DNA of 64,000 nucleotides from Alicyclobacillus sp. ALC3 (lineage in GTDB: Bacteria > Bacillota > Bacilli > Alicyclobacillales > Alicyclobacillaceae). The stretch lies in assembly GCF_028751195.1 (NCBI RefSeq), contig NZ_CP066784.1, positions 2,232,001 through 2,296,000 on the forward strand. Reading direction: 5' to 3'. Shown piece by piece: positions 8,853 through 16,320 of this stretch. Within the stretch, counting starts at the first letter, position 1; the number at the start of each line of letters is the position of its first letter. The position numbers were made by a program, and so were the translations under genes. The notes under the pieces are model-generated. The model had not been told where the DNA came from and ran no database searches. It was given only the letters and a program-made list of their open reading frames with translations.

Positions 8853-8878
8853 GAAACAAACCGATGCAGCCCGTCGTC
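8853..8878 (+). promoter_or_regulatory. Candidate ECF-sigma promoter (GAAAC ... CGTC)
   Basis: GAAAC at 8853-8857 and CGTC at 8875-8878 are 17 bp apart (another CGTC at 8872 gives 14 bp), which matches the -35/-10 form used by Bacillus-type ECF sigma factors. It lies 30 bp before the sigma gene start, so autoregulation is plausible. Confidence 0.45.
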
Positions 8879-8907
8879 TGTATGGGATACAAAGGGGAGA
8901 GAGCCTA

Positions 8908-9486
8908 GTGGATGATCCGCCGCAGACGCGAACAGAAATCATCACGGCGCTGTTCGATGCCCATGCAGACAGTGTCTACCGCTATGCCCGGTACTCACTG
9001 CCGCCCGACATTGACGCACGCGATGTCGTTCAAGAAGTATTTTTGCGCGCCTTCCGAGCCTGGAACGATTTTCACGGAGACGCGGACCCCAAAACCTGGC
9101 TGTTACGGATTGCCCGCAACTACGTCTACGACTTGTTGCGCGCGAAACGTCGACAACGGGAGTTTGAAGCCATGCGCTCACTCGACGATGCGACATCAAC
9201 CAATCTCAATTCCATCCTCGAGCTTGAAGACGCCGTGTCGCGCCTCTCACTCGACTACCAGCAGGTGCTCAACTTGCGTTGGATCGAAGACTTGTCCGTC
9301 ACGCAGACTGCTGACATTTTGGGCTGGACTGAAGCCAAGGTACGCCTGACATTTCACCGAGCAAAGAAGAAGTTGAAAGAACTTCTAGACCAACCGCTGA
9401 TGGCAGTTGATCCGCCGAATTTGTCTATACTGCCAGCCGAATCGACACAAGGAGGTGACCGACGCCATGGCAAGCGAGGACAATAA
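8908..9486 (+). CDS. RNA polymerase ECF-type sigma factor
   Basis: 192 residues with sigma region 2 (about 15-85; DARDVVQEVFLRAF and the TWLLRIARNYVYD melting/-10 segment) and region 4 (about 110-165; VTQTADILGWTEAKVRLTFHRAKKKL helix-turn-helix). Regions 1 and 3 are absent, as in extracytoplasmic-function factors of the SigW/SigX class. The start is GTG with AAAGGGGAG upstream. The next gene starts 20 bp inside this one and encodes a single-pass membrane protein, the usual arrangement of an ECF factor and its anti-sigma factor. A matching promoter lies just upstream. Confidence 0.93.
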   Translation: MDDPPQTRTEIITALFDAHADSVYRYARYSLPPDIDARDVVQEVFLRAFRAWNDFHGDADPKTWLLRIARNYVYDLLRAKRRQREFEAMRSLDDATSTNLNSILELEDAVSRLSLDYQQVLNLRWIEDLSVTQTADILGWTEAKVRLTFHRAKKKLKELLDQPLMAVDPPNLSILPAESTQGGDRRHGKRGQ

Positions 9487-10882
9487 TCCATTGAAACCCT
9501 TGCAGCACACGGGGCTGCCACCGGACGACAAAGCCAAGCTACGCAGTCAACTCATTGACTTGATGCAGGCGGAAGAAGCCGGTACGCGGTCGCGGACTAC
9601 CGGTCATCGTCGAGGAAAGCGCAGAACTTCTCGGCTGCCAGGACTGCTTGCGGGAGCGGCTGCCGTCGTCGTGGCAGGTGTCATCGTGGCCAATAGCGTC
9701 CATCAATCACATGCCTCCAGTTCGCCAAATGTCGGTCTAACTTCTTCCACTGCTACTACGACCAGTAGTACAACTTCGTCAGCGTCCGGAGGGCAAGAAA
9801 CATCAACCACGCGCTCAAGCGCCAGTGTGCCCCATACGAATTCAAATAGCACGGCTGCCGACAACTCTAGCCTTGCAAGCAACGCTACACCGATGGAAGT
9901 CATGGGAATCGCAGGGGGTCTCGAATCGAGGCAAGGCTGGCCACTGAACGGCGCTTCCCCACAGAACACTGGCTCTCCCATGTTCGCAGCACAGTACAGC
10001 AGCAGCGGCTTCACAATCGGCGGCGTGCACTGGACATGGCCAACGTCAGACACGAACCCATCTCACTACATCGTTGTGCCGACGACGGTGAACGGCAAAC
10101 CATTTTTGGTGTGGAGTCACTTAGGCGCACAGAAGCATCTTGGCAACCCAAACGGAGGCTTTCCGAACGCGATTGAGCCGACTGCCGCGTCGTCCCTGTA
10201 TATGACGCCTTGGAGCACGTCTGGCGGTTCGCTCGCTGCCGGCGCCCAGCTCATCACCGGCAACATTCCACCGCTGTTCAGCACGAGCGGGCAGTACGTC
10301 TTTCCGAGCAACCCGCAAGACACTTCCCCTGCGTCGCTCGCCAGCTCTGCGTGGACTGGCTGGTTCCAGTGGGGAGCTGCTCCCGCAGTGCATCTACCTG
10401 TGGTCAATCCGTCCGCATCGCCTGCTCCGACGATGGCCTGGCCAAGCTCATTGTTTCCCGCCTACAACGGCGTGGTGCTCGCGGTGGAGTCGCAGATGCT
10501 GTTGGCAAACCAAGGAAATGCAACCAACCTGTACTACATCAACTTGGCGACACACCACATCGTGGGCCTCGGTAGTCTGACCAATGGTGGCGGACTGTTC
10601 TATTCGATGCGCGTGGTGTCTGGGATGGTATTCACCGGCGCCGCTTCAGACCTGACAGGAAACGGTAGCACAATCACGGCTGCTTACATTTACAACGAAG
10701 CGACTGGGCAACGCCTATCTATCCCGTCAAACCCCACTGTATCGACCACCAATGGATTTGCTAACTGGACCATCCACGGCGGCAAAGTCTACGACACGAA
10801 TAACAAACTTGTCGCAGACCTGCAAGTGCCAGCCGCAGCGATTGACGAACCATCCGCGGCAACATTCGGAGTGTCACCGTAG
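9467..10882 (+). CDS. Membrane-anchored protein, probable anti-sigma factor of the adjacent ECF sigma
   Basis: 471 residues. A cytoplasmic head (1-56), a single TM (about 57-77), a Ser/Thr-rich stalk (about 84-135) and a roughly 330-residue extracellular domain. The ATG at 9467 is chosen for its strong GGAGGTGA eight nt upstream, inside the sigma gene. Topology and 20-bp overlap with the sigma gene support an anti-sigma role; no ZAS (HxxxCxxC) motif is present, so the class is not the zinc type. I do not recognise the extracellular domain. No clear terminator follows. Anti-sigma function is an inference from context. Confidence 0.6.
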   Translation: MASEDNNPLKPLQHTGLPPDDKAKLRSQLIDLMQAEEAGTRSRTTGHRRGKRRTSRLPGLLAGAAAVVVAGVIVANSVHQSHASSSPNVGLTSSTATTTSSTTSSASGGQETSTTRSSASVPHTNSNSTAADNSSLASNATPMEVMGIAGGLESRQGWPLNGASPQNTGSPMFAAQYSSSGFTIGGVHWTWPTSDTNPSHYIVVPTTVNGKPFLVWSHLGAQKHLGNPNGGFPNAIEPTAASSLYMTPWSTSGGSLAAGAQLITGNIPPLFSTSGQYVFPSNPQDTSPASLASSAWTGWFQWGAAPAVHLPVVNPSASPAPTMAWPSSLFPAYNGVVLAVESQMLLANQGNATNLYYINLATHHIVGLGSLTNGGGLFYSMRVVSGMVFTGAASDLTGNGSTITAAYIYNEATGQRLSIPSNPTVSTTNGFANWTIHGGKVYDTNNKLVADLQVPAAAIDEPSAATFGVSP

Positions 10883-11042
10883 CAGCGGGTGGGCGTGATG
10901 GCGGGTAGTTCCGGGATTGGCTATTGTAGGGGGGGGGAATGGCGCGCGTGACCCGCTGTAGTGCGGATTCGGAGGCTAGGAGTAAGTAGATGAAAATAGC
11001 CCATGGGGCGATTTTCTCCAACTCGTCCTTTGGTAGAGTTGG

Positions 11043-11150
11043 TTTGCGACACTGGTGTCGCAAATCGACTGAAAAGCCGCGTGAGCCAGTGTAGAGCGGG
11101 GTGTCCACGGCGGAATTCGGTCGAAAGTGTCGCTAAATCACGTTTTCCGC
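11043..11150. repeat. Left part of the TGTCGCTAA hairpin element (22-bp palindrome plus arm)
   Basis: Palindrome arms TTTGCGACAC/GTGTCGCAAA around TG at 11043-11064, then GACTGAAAAGCCGCGTGAG, then the arm GTCGAAAGTGTCGCTAA running into ATCACGTTTTCCGC to 11150. The same series recurs at 11734-11821. Confidence 0.75.
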
Positions 11151-11645
11151 CGAGGACGCCGCGCTCTAGGTGTCAATTTGACACTTACCTGTGAGGACGC
11201 CGTGCCGTAGGTGTCAATTTGACACTTACCTGTGAGGACGCTGCGCTCTAGGTGTCATTTTGACACTTACCTGTGAGGCCCCCGCGCTCTAGGTGTCAAT
11301 TTGACACTTACCTGCGAGAACGCCGCGCTCTAGGTGTCAATTTGACACTTACCTGCGAGAACGCCGCGCTCTAGGTATCAATTTGACACTTACCTGTGAG
11401 GCCCCTGCGCTCTAGGTGTCAATTTGACACTTACCCGCGAGGACGCCGCGCTCTAGGTGTCAATTTGACACTTACCCGCGAGGACGCCGCGCTCTAGGTG
11501 TCAATTTGACACTTACCTGCGAGAACGCCGCGCTCTAGGTGTCAATTTGACACTTACCTGCGAGAACGCCGCGCTCTAGGTGTCAATTTGACACTTACCT
11601 GTGAGGACGCCGCGCTCTAGGTGTCAATTTGACACTTACCCGCGA
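11151..11645. repeat. Twelve-copy 41-bp tandem array with a central palindrome
   Basis: The palindrome GTGTCAATTTGACAC (7-bp arms, 1-nt centre) recurs at exact 41-bp steps starting at 11170, 11211, 11252, 11293, 11334, 11375, 11416, 11457, 11498, 11539, 11580 and 11621. The intervening part (cttacctgtgaggacgccgc) is also conserved with a few substitutions; 11252 and 11375 copies each carry one change in the palindrome. There is no unique spacer sequence and no cas gene. A 41-bp step is close to four helical turns. Confidence 0.95.
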
Positions 11646-11685
11646 ATGAGTGAGCATGCGTGAGATATCGCTTAATCGGGAGGGA

Positions 11686-11850
11686 GCGACATTTTTCACT
11701 TCGCAACAGCCGAAAAGGCCGAAACGCAATTGGTTTGCGACACTGGTGTCGCAAATCAACTGAAAAGCCGCGTGAGACCGTCGGGATCCTGTCGAAAATG
11801 TCGCTAAATCACGTTTTCCGCAGCTGCTGCGACATTTTTCACTTCGCAAC
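11686..11850. repeat. Right part of the array element plus a complete array-less copy
   Basis: GCGACATTTTTCAC (11686-11699) closes the array-bearing copy. A second 22-bp palindrome follows at 11734-11755, then arm GTCGAAAATGTCGCTAA (from 11791) and, after a short loop, the closing arm GCGACATTTTTCACTTCGC (from 11829). Together these make a full element without an array. Confidence 0.75.
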
Positions 11851-11913
11851 GGCCGAGAAGACCCAAACGCCAGTGGCTGCGACCCTGCGACTCAGCCCCA
11901 CCGCGTCAGCCCC

Positions 11914-12546
11914 TCATGCGCCGAACATCTCCAGCAGCTCAGGCAGTGCGTGAATCGTGTAGTCCGCGCCTGACAGTTCCTCGTCGTTGCCAAAGCCAAA
12001 GCAGCAGCCGATGGCCGGGATCGAATGTGCGTGCGCAGCTTCTACGTCCGAGGCGCGATCGCCGATCATGTAGGCGTCTGCCTTCGGAAACACCTCGAAG
12101 TGCGCTGAGAGGATGTCAGCTTTGACGCGCCCCTGCACCGACTCGATGCACAGCGGGTTCGTGAACAGGTCCAGAATCCCCTGGGACGCAAGCACAGACG
12201 TCAGGTACGTGATGCCGCAGTTGCTTGCGACAGTCAGCGTGTGGCCGCGTTCCTTCAACTCCTGCAGAACTTCGCGGGCGTGCGGCAGCAACAAGTCTGC
12301 GCCTGTGACGGAGCGCTCGACGTAGCTGTTGCGCAGGTGCGATGCCTTCTCGCGCTGTGTGTCCGTCGTGTCTGGCAACAGCGTGTCCCAGAACTGCGCG
12401 TCCGTCATCCCGTAGGTCTTGCGAATCGCGTCGTCTGACGGTTCATTCGGCACGTCAAACGCTTCGAGCGTCGTGCGAACCGCCGGGATGAAGATCGCGG
12501 TCGAGTCGATGAGCGTCCCATCGAGGTCGAAGATGAGTGTTGACAT
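11914..12546 (-). CDS. HAD-superfamily phosphatase (phosphoglycolate phosphatase-like)
   Basis: 210 residues. Motif I FDLDGTLID with nucleophile Asp7 and acid Asp9; motif II VASN near the middle; Lys in motif III; motif IV IGDRASDVEAA. A helical cap domain lies between motifs I and II, as in Gph/PgmB-type C1-cap enzymes. I chose the ATG with GGAGGGG upstream; an earlier in-frame ATG lacks a ribosome site. It lies downstream of ptsI in the same direction with 66 bp between, so it may be cotranscribed and act on a sugar phosphate or on phosphoglycolate; the substrate cannot be settled here. Confidence 0.88.
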   Translation of the reverse strand: MSTLIFDLDGTLIDSTAIFIPAVRTTLEAFDVPNEPSDDAIRKTYGMTDAQFWDTLLPDTTDTQREKASHLRNSYVERSVTGADLLLPHAREVLQELKERGHTLTVASNCGITYLTSVLASQGILDLFTNPLCIESVQGRVKADILSAHFEVFPKADAYMIGDRASDVEAAHAHSIPAIGCCFGFGNDEELSGADYTIHALPELLEMFGA

Positions 12547-12612
12547 GGTTGCCCCTCCACTGGTTACCCGAGATGTGTGTTGACATGCTGTCCCGTCCAC
12601 TGCGTGCCTAAG

Positions 12613-14349
12613 TCAGGCTTGCGCGAGTGCTTGTACGCGTGCCTGGACAAGCGCTGCACTTGCCAGCGTCAACACCTCGTCTGCCAGTGCCCGTGCACGG
12701 TCTGTCGTGACGCCGCGCAGTTTCACCTTGACGTCTGCGATGCGCGTGGCGCTCATCGAGAGCTCCGTTACGCCGAGCCCGACCAGCGTCTCCGCCATCG
12801 CGGCATCGCCGGCAAGCTCACCGCACACGCCGACAGGAATGCCGACTTTTGCAGCGGCATCGCAAGTCATCCGAATCAGGCGCAACACAGCCGGGTGCGA
12901 GGCGTCGTAGAGGTGCTCGATACGCTCGTTGCCGCGGTCGACAGCCAGCGTGTACTGCGTCAAGTCGTTGGTGCCAATGCTCATAAAGTCAACGTGCGGC
13001 GCCAGGATGTCAGCCATCACGGCTGCCGCCGGGATCTCGACCATAATCCCGAGCTTGAGCTCGCCGAACGTCTGTCCCTCCGCCTTCAGCTGGTCACGGC
13101 ACTCGTCAAACAGCGCCCGAACGGCTTCGACTTCCTCGACGTTCTCGACCATCGGCACCATGACGTGGAGATTCCCGAACATTGCCGCCCGCAGCAGCGC
13201 GCGCAGTTGTGTCCGAAACACGTCAGGGTTGGCAAGACAGAAGCGGACGGCGCGCTGACCCAGAAACGGGTTGTCTTCCTTCGGCATCTCCGCGTAGGGA
13301 AGCGGTTTGTCGCCGCCAATGTCGAGTGTCCGAATGATCACGGGCGCATCCCCAAACGCCTCGAGCACAGCCCGATAGGCCTCAAGCTGTTCCGCTTCCG
13401 TCGGCCAATGGTCACTCTCCTGATAGAGAAACTCCGTCCGGAACAACCCCACGCCTTCCGCACCGCCAGCCAACGCCGCTTCGACATCCTTCGGGCTGCC
13501 GATGTTGGCCAGCACCTCAATCCGGCGGCCATCCGCTGTGACTGCAGGTGCGCGCCCGGCAGCGAGTGCCTCCGCACGGTGTTTCGCGCGCTCGGCCTGG
13601 CGCGCGCGGACCGCTTCGAGTTCTGCCGCGTCCGGCTCGACGTCCACGGTCCCTGCGTCGCCGTCCACCACCACCGTCTGGCCGTCGCCGAGGTCATCGA
13701 GCGCATCACCGGCGCCAACTACCATCGGAATTGCAAGTGTACGCGCGATAATTGCCGCATGTCCCGTCTTGCTGCCGCGCCGCGTCACAAGACCGACGAC
13801 GTCGGACGTCAGCTCCGCCGTCTGCGACGGTGTCAATTCATCTGCCACTACGACACTGCCGGGCGCAAAGGTCACAGTCCCCTTCGTCTCGCTGCTCAGC
13901 AGTCCTAACAGCCGGTCTCCGACGTCGCGAATGTCGGCTGCTCGAGCGCTTAGGTACTCGTCCGGGAGCGAGGCCAACATATCGCTGGTCTCTTTCGTGA
14001 CGGCACTACAAGCCCCGGTGGCGCTCAGCGCTTCCCGGCGAATGCGCCTGACAGTTTCGTCGACGTAAGCGGGATCGGCAAGAAAGGCGAGGTGCGCATC
14101 GAACACAGAGGCCTCTTCCTCACCGACCTGCTTTGCCGTGGTGTTGCGAAGTTCTGCAATCTGCTCGCGGGCCGCAGCAACAGCCGCGTGAAACCGGCTG
14201 AGTTCCGCGTCGACTTCGTCTTCCGAAATGTGACGAGGTACATCGTCCGCCCGATCGTGTTTGCGAAGCCACACAACCTTACCAATCGCTAAGCCAGCCG
14301 CAGCCGGAATAGACTTGATTTGTCGTTCCAACGCAGTCCGTCCTTTCAC
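12613..14349 (-). CDS. ptsI: PTS phosphoenolpyruvate-protein phosphotransferase (enzyme I)
   Basis: 578 residues, the normal enzyme I length. The N-terminal HPr-binding and phospho-His domain carries His197 in SKTGHAAIIAR; the C-terminal TIM barrel has GVGLFRTEFLY, MVEIPAA, the GTNDLTQY loop and the VCGELAGD cysteine. Most enzymes have S-H at the active histidine; here it is G-H. The start is annotated at GTG 14349 with AGGAG upstream; a TTG seven codons on, close to the family consensus start, is an alternative. No ptsH is adjacent. It should energise the mannitol PTS encoded at 24-29 kb in this window. Confidence 0.95.
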   Translation of the reverse strand: MKGRTALERQIKSIPAAAGLAIGKVVWLRKHDRADDVPRHISEDEVDAELSRFHAAVAAAREQIAELRNTTAKQVGEEEASVFDAHLAFLADPAYVDETVRRIRREALSATGACSAVTKETSDMLASLPDEYLSARAADIRDVGDRLLGLLSSETKGTVTFAPGSVVVADELTPSQTAELTSDVVGLVTRRGSKTGHAAIIARTLAIPMVVGAGDALDDLGDGQTVVVDGDAGTVDVEPDAAELEAVRARQAERAKHRAEALAAGRAPAVTADGRRIEVLANIGSPKDVEAALAGGAEGVGLFRTEFLYQESDHWPTEAEQLEAYRAVLEAFGDAPVIIRTLDIGGDKPLPYAEMPKEDNPFLGQRAVRFCLANPDVFRTQLRALLRAAMFGNLHVMVPMVENVEEVEAVRALFDECRDQLKAEGQTFGELKLGIMVEIPAAAVMADILAPHVDFMSIGTNDLTQYTLAVDRGNERIEHLYDASHPAVLRLIRMTCDAAAKVGIPVGVCGELAGDAAMAETLVGLGVTELSMSATRIADVKVKLRGVTTDRARALADEVLTLASAALVQARVQALAQA

Positions 14350-14362
14350 ACCGTGGAGTCTC

Positions 14363-14663
14363 CTAGTCGTCTCCGTGAACGAGCTGTGAAGCGGTGGCGT
14401 AGTCAGTTACAAGCACGTTGACGAGCTGCGCCGACAGCGCAGCCCGAATCGCGTCCAATTTTTCTACGCCGTAGGCAACGCCGACGATGACGGGAATTTT
14501 CTTGAGGTTCTCGAGTGCAACGGAGATGACGCGCTTGTTCCAAGCTACATCGCACGTTTGTCCGTTTGCGTCAATGAAATTATACCAGATTGGAGAGCCG
14601 GACCCTGCATCGATAAAGTGAAAGGACAGGGGAAGGGACAGGGGAAACGACGGGTGCGAGGGT
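14363..14663 (-). pseudogene. C-terminal remnant of a SorC/CggR-type sugar-binding regulator
   Basis: The minus strand encodes about 95 codons without a start, ending at TAG 14363. The clear part reads SPIWYNFIDANG, then RVISVALENLKKIPVIVGVAYG, then LVNVLVTDYATASQLV, which is the end of the SorC-family effector-binding domain (RVIG/LExLxxIPxViGVAxG ... NVLVTDexTA). The N-terminal DNA-binding region and most of the effector domain are missing; upstream in-frame is a short CCCCTGTCC tandem and a stop. The ptsI Shine-Dalgarno overlaps its stop codon. Most likely a decayed regulator once in front of ptsI. Confidence 0.65.
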
Positions 14664-14828
14664 CCCGGCGTTCATGACGAGTCGACCCCCGGCCAAACCG
14701 CTTGCCGCGTGGTACAATGCCGGAGGGTTGAACCTATCGCTTTCAACGCAAGGTCTATTCAGAAGCAGTGCCGAGCGGCTGGCATCGTGATCGTCCAAAC
14801 AGTACCTGTTCAAAGGAGAGAGCAGCTT

Positions 14829-15632
14829 GTGAGTCTGTCATCGGCGCGTCGTGGTCCCAACCGAAGCCAGAGCTATGTCAAGGTGCCCGAAGTCACCGGT
14901 TACTTTTGGGTCATTAAACTGTTGACGACTGCGATGGGCGAGGCCCTCTCAGACTTTCTCGTCTATCACATGAATCCGTTTGTCGCTGTGTTTCTCGGTG
15001 CCGCGTTTCTCGCGGGGGCCTTCATCTTGCAGTTTCGCGTCAGACGGTACATCGCGTCCGTGTACTGGCTGGTCGTGCTGATGGTCGCGATCTTCGGAAC
15101 GATGGTCGCTGACGCGACGCACATCGCCCTTGGTGTGCCTTACTGGCTTTCGTCATTGGTCTTCATGATCTCGGTCGCCGTCGTCCTCACCACCTGGCAC
15201 AAGGTCGAGCGTACCCTTTCCATTCACAGCATCACGACGAGGCGGCGCGAGGCTTTTTACTGGTTGACCGTGCTGTGCACGTTCGCGCTCGGAACCGCTG
15301 CGGGCGACATGACGGCGTCGACGTTTCACCTCGGGTTCCTCACATCTGGCATCCTGTTCACCGTCGTCTTCGCCATTCCCGCAGTGGGCTTTCTCGGGTT
15401 CCGATGGAACGAGGTCTTCTCGTTCTGGTTCGCCTACATTCTGACGCGGCCCGTCGGCGCGTCGTTCGCGGACTGGATTTCCGTCCCGCACAGCATGGGT
15501 GGGCTCGGGCTCGGCAAAGGACCTGTGGCAGCCTATTTATTCATTCCAATCGTTCTTTTGGTCGCCTACCTGACAGTCTCCCAGCGCGATGTGGGGAAGA
15601 AGGCTGGCGCGCCACGGTCAGTCGGGGTTTAG
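14829..15632 (+). CDS. COG4705/DUF347-type membrane protein of unknown function
   Basis: 267 residues with about eight hydrophobic segments arranged as repeats; VPEVTGYFWVIKLLTTAMGEALSDF and FALGTAAGDMTAS are the paired conserved motifs of the COG4705 (DUF347) family. The GTG start at 14829 follows AAAGGAGAG. No function is established for the family. It stands alone, followed by a GC-rich repeat stretch and a good intrinsic terminator. The conserved acidic residues inside membrane segments suggest ion or proton translocation, but that is speculation. Confidence 0.82.
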   Translation: MSLSSARRGPNRSQSYVKVPEVTGYFWVIKLLTTAMGEALSDFLVYHMNPFVAVFLGAAFLAGAFILQFRVRRYIASVYWLVVLMVAIFGTMVADATHIALGVPYWLSSLVFMISVAVVLTTWHKVERTLSIHSITTRRREAFYWLTVLCTFALGTAAGDMTASTFHLGFLTSGILFTVVFAIPAVGFLGFRWNEVFSFWFAYILTRPVGASFADWISVPHSMGGLGLGKGPVAAYLFIPIVLLVAYLTVSQRDVGKKAGAPRSVGV

Positions 15633-15669
15633 GCGCCGCGGTACGGCGGTTGTCATGCTCTGGTCGATC

Positions 15670-15760
15670 CGGCTATCGCGGTGCCTGCAGATGCCAGTGT
15701 CGGTGCCTGCCGGTGCCAACAGATGCCTGCAGATGCCTGCCGGTGCCAGTGTCGCTGCAG
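15670..15760. repeat. Degenerate short tandem repeats (GGTGCCTGC/AGATGCC)
   Basis: Alternating GGTGCCTGCCGGTGCC and CAGATGCC units between the COG4705 gene stop and its terminator. As at 8653-8750, the array is in the 3' untranslated region. Confidence 0.65.
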
Positions 15761-15778
15761 CACCCAAACCAGGCCCCC

Positions 15779-15803
15779 GGCCGCATCGGTTGCGGCCTTT
15801 TTG
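15779..15803 (+). terminator. Rho-independent terminator
   Basis: GGCCGCA (15779-15785) / TGCGGCC (15791-15797) with a TCGGT loop followed by TTTTTGTC. Confidence 0.9.
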
Positions 15804-16320
15804 TCGCTATTCGGCAGCGCCTCACCTCCACGGCGCCGCCACATGTATCCTCGTGTTGCACTTCGTCGCCAGCGACGACGAGAGCCGGACCCTGCTCCGG
15901 GGGATCGCGTCCCGGCTTCGCGAAGCGGCGCCGCGCGGATCAAGTACTCTGACGGATCGCTGTGAACTCCCTGCATCCGGTGCAAGCCATAGCCGCATAG
16001 GACAGCTTATGACCGGAAAACACCGGGATCTGGCGCTCCTTAGGCTGTCCGAAAATGCCTAAGGAGCCTTGAAGGGACGGATCGGGGGGCTTCGGCCCAC
16101 CTTAAGCGGTTCCTGGCAGCCTAATCACCCATCCAAGCCGCGAAAAGTAGTGAATAGGCTGCCCTGCGCCGCTATTCGGAACGCCACTCGCCACTCGCAG
16201 GCCGGCAAGCCGCCGGAGCCCACTCGCCGCACTCGCGCCACACACGTTTCCTCCTTGCGACTCAGACCACACATCCCGTTTTGCCTCCCCATCGGCTATG
16301 ATGGGGTTGGGTGATGCGAC
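15804..16320. other. Gene-free interval with two strong inverted repeats
   Basis: No convincing coding frame. CTCCTTAGGC (16036-16045) pairs perfectly with GCCTAAGGAG (16057-16066) across 11 nt, and GGCAGCCTA (16115-16123) pairs with TAGGCTGCC (16155-16163). Neither is followed by a T-run. They could be part of a structured RNA or dispersed palindromes. Confidence 0.45.

Noticed and set aside
11151..11645. CRISPR-like array
   Set aside because: The regular spacing looked like CRISPR at first, but the sequence between the palindromes is itself repeated, so there are no unique spacers, and no cas genes are present.
12577..13908. 443-codon frame opposite ptsI
   Set aside because: Antisense shadow of enzyme I; the product has no recognisable motif.
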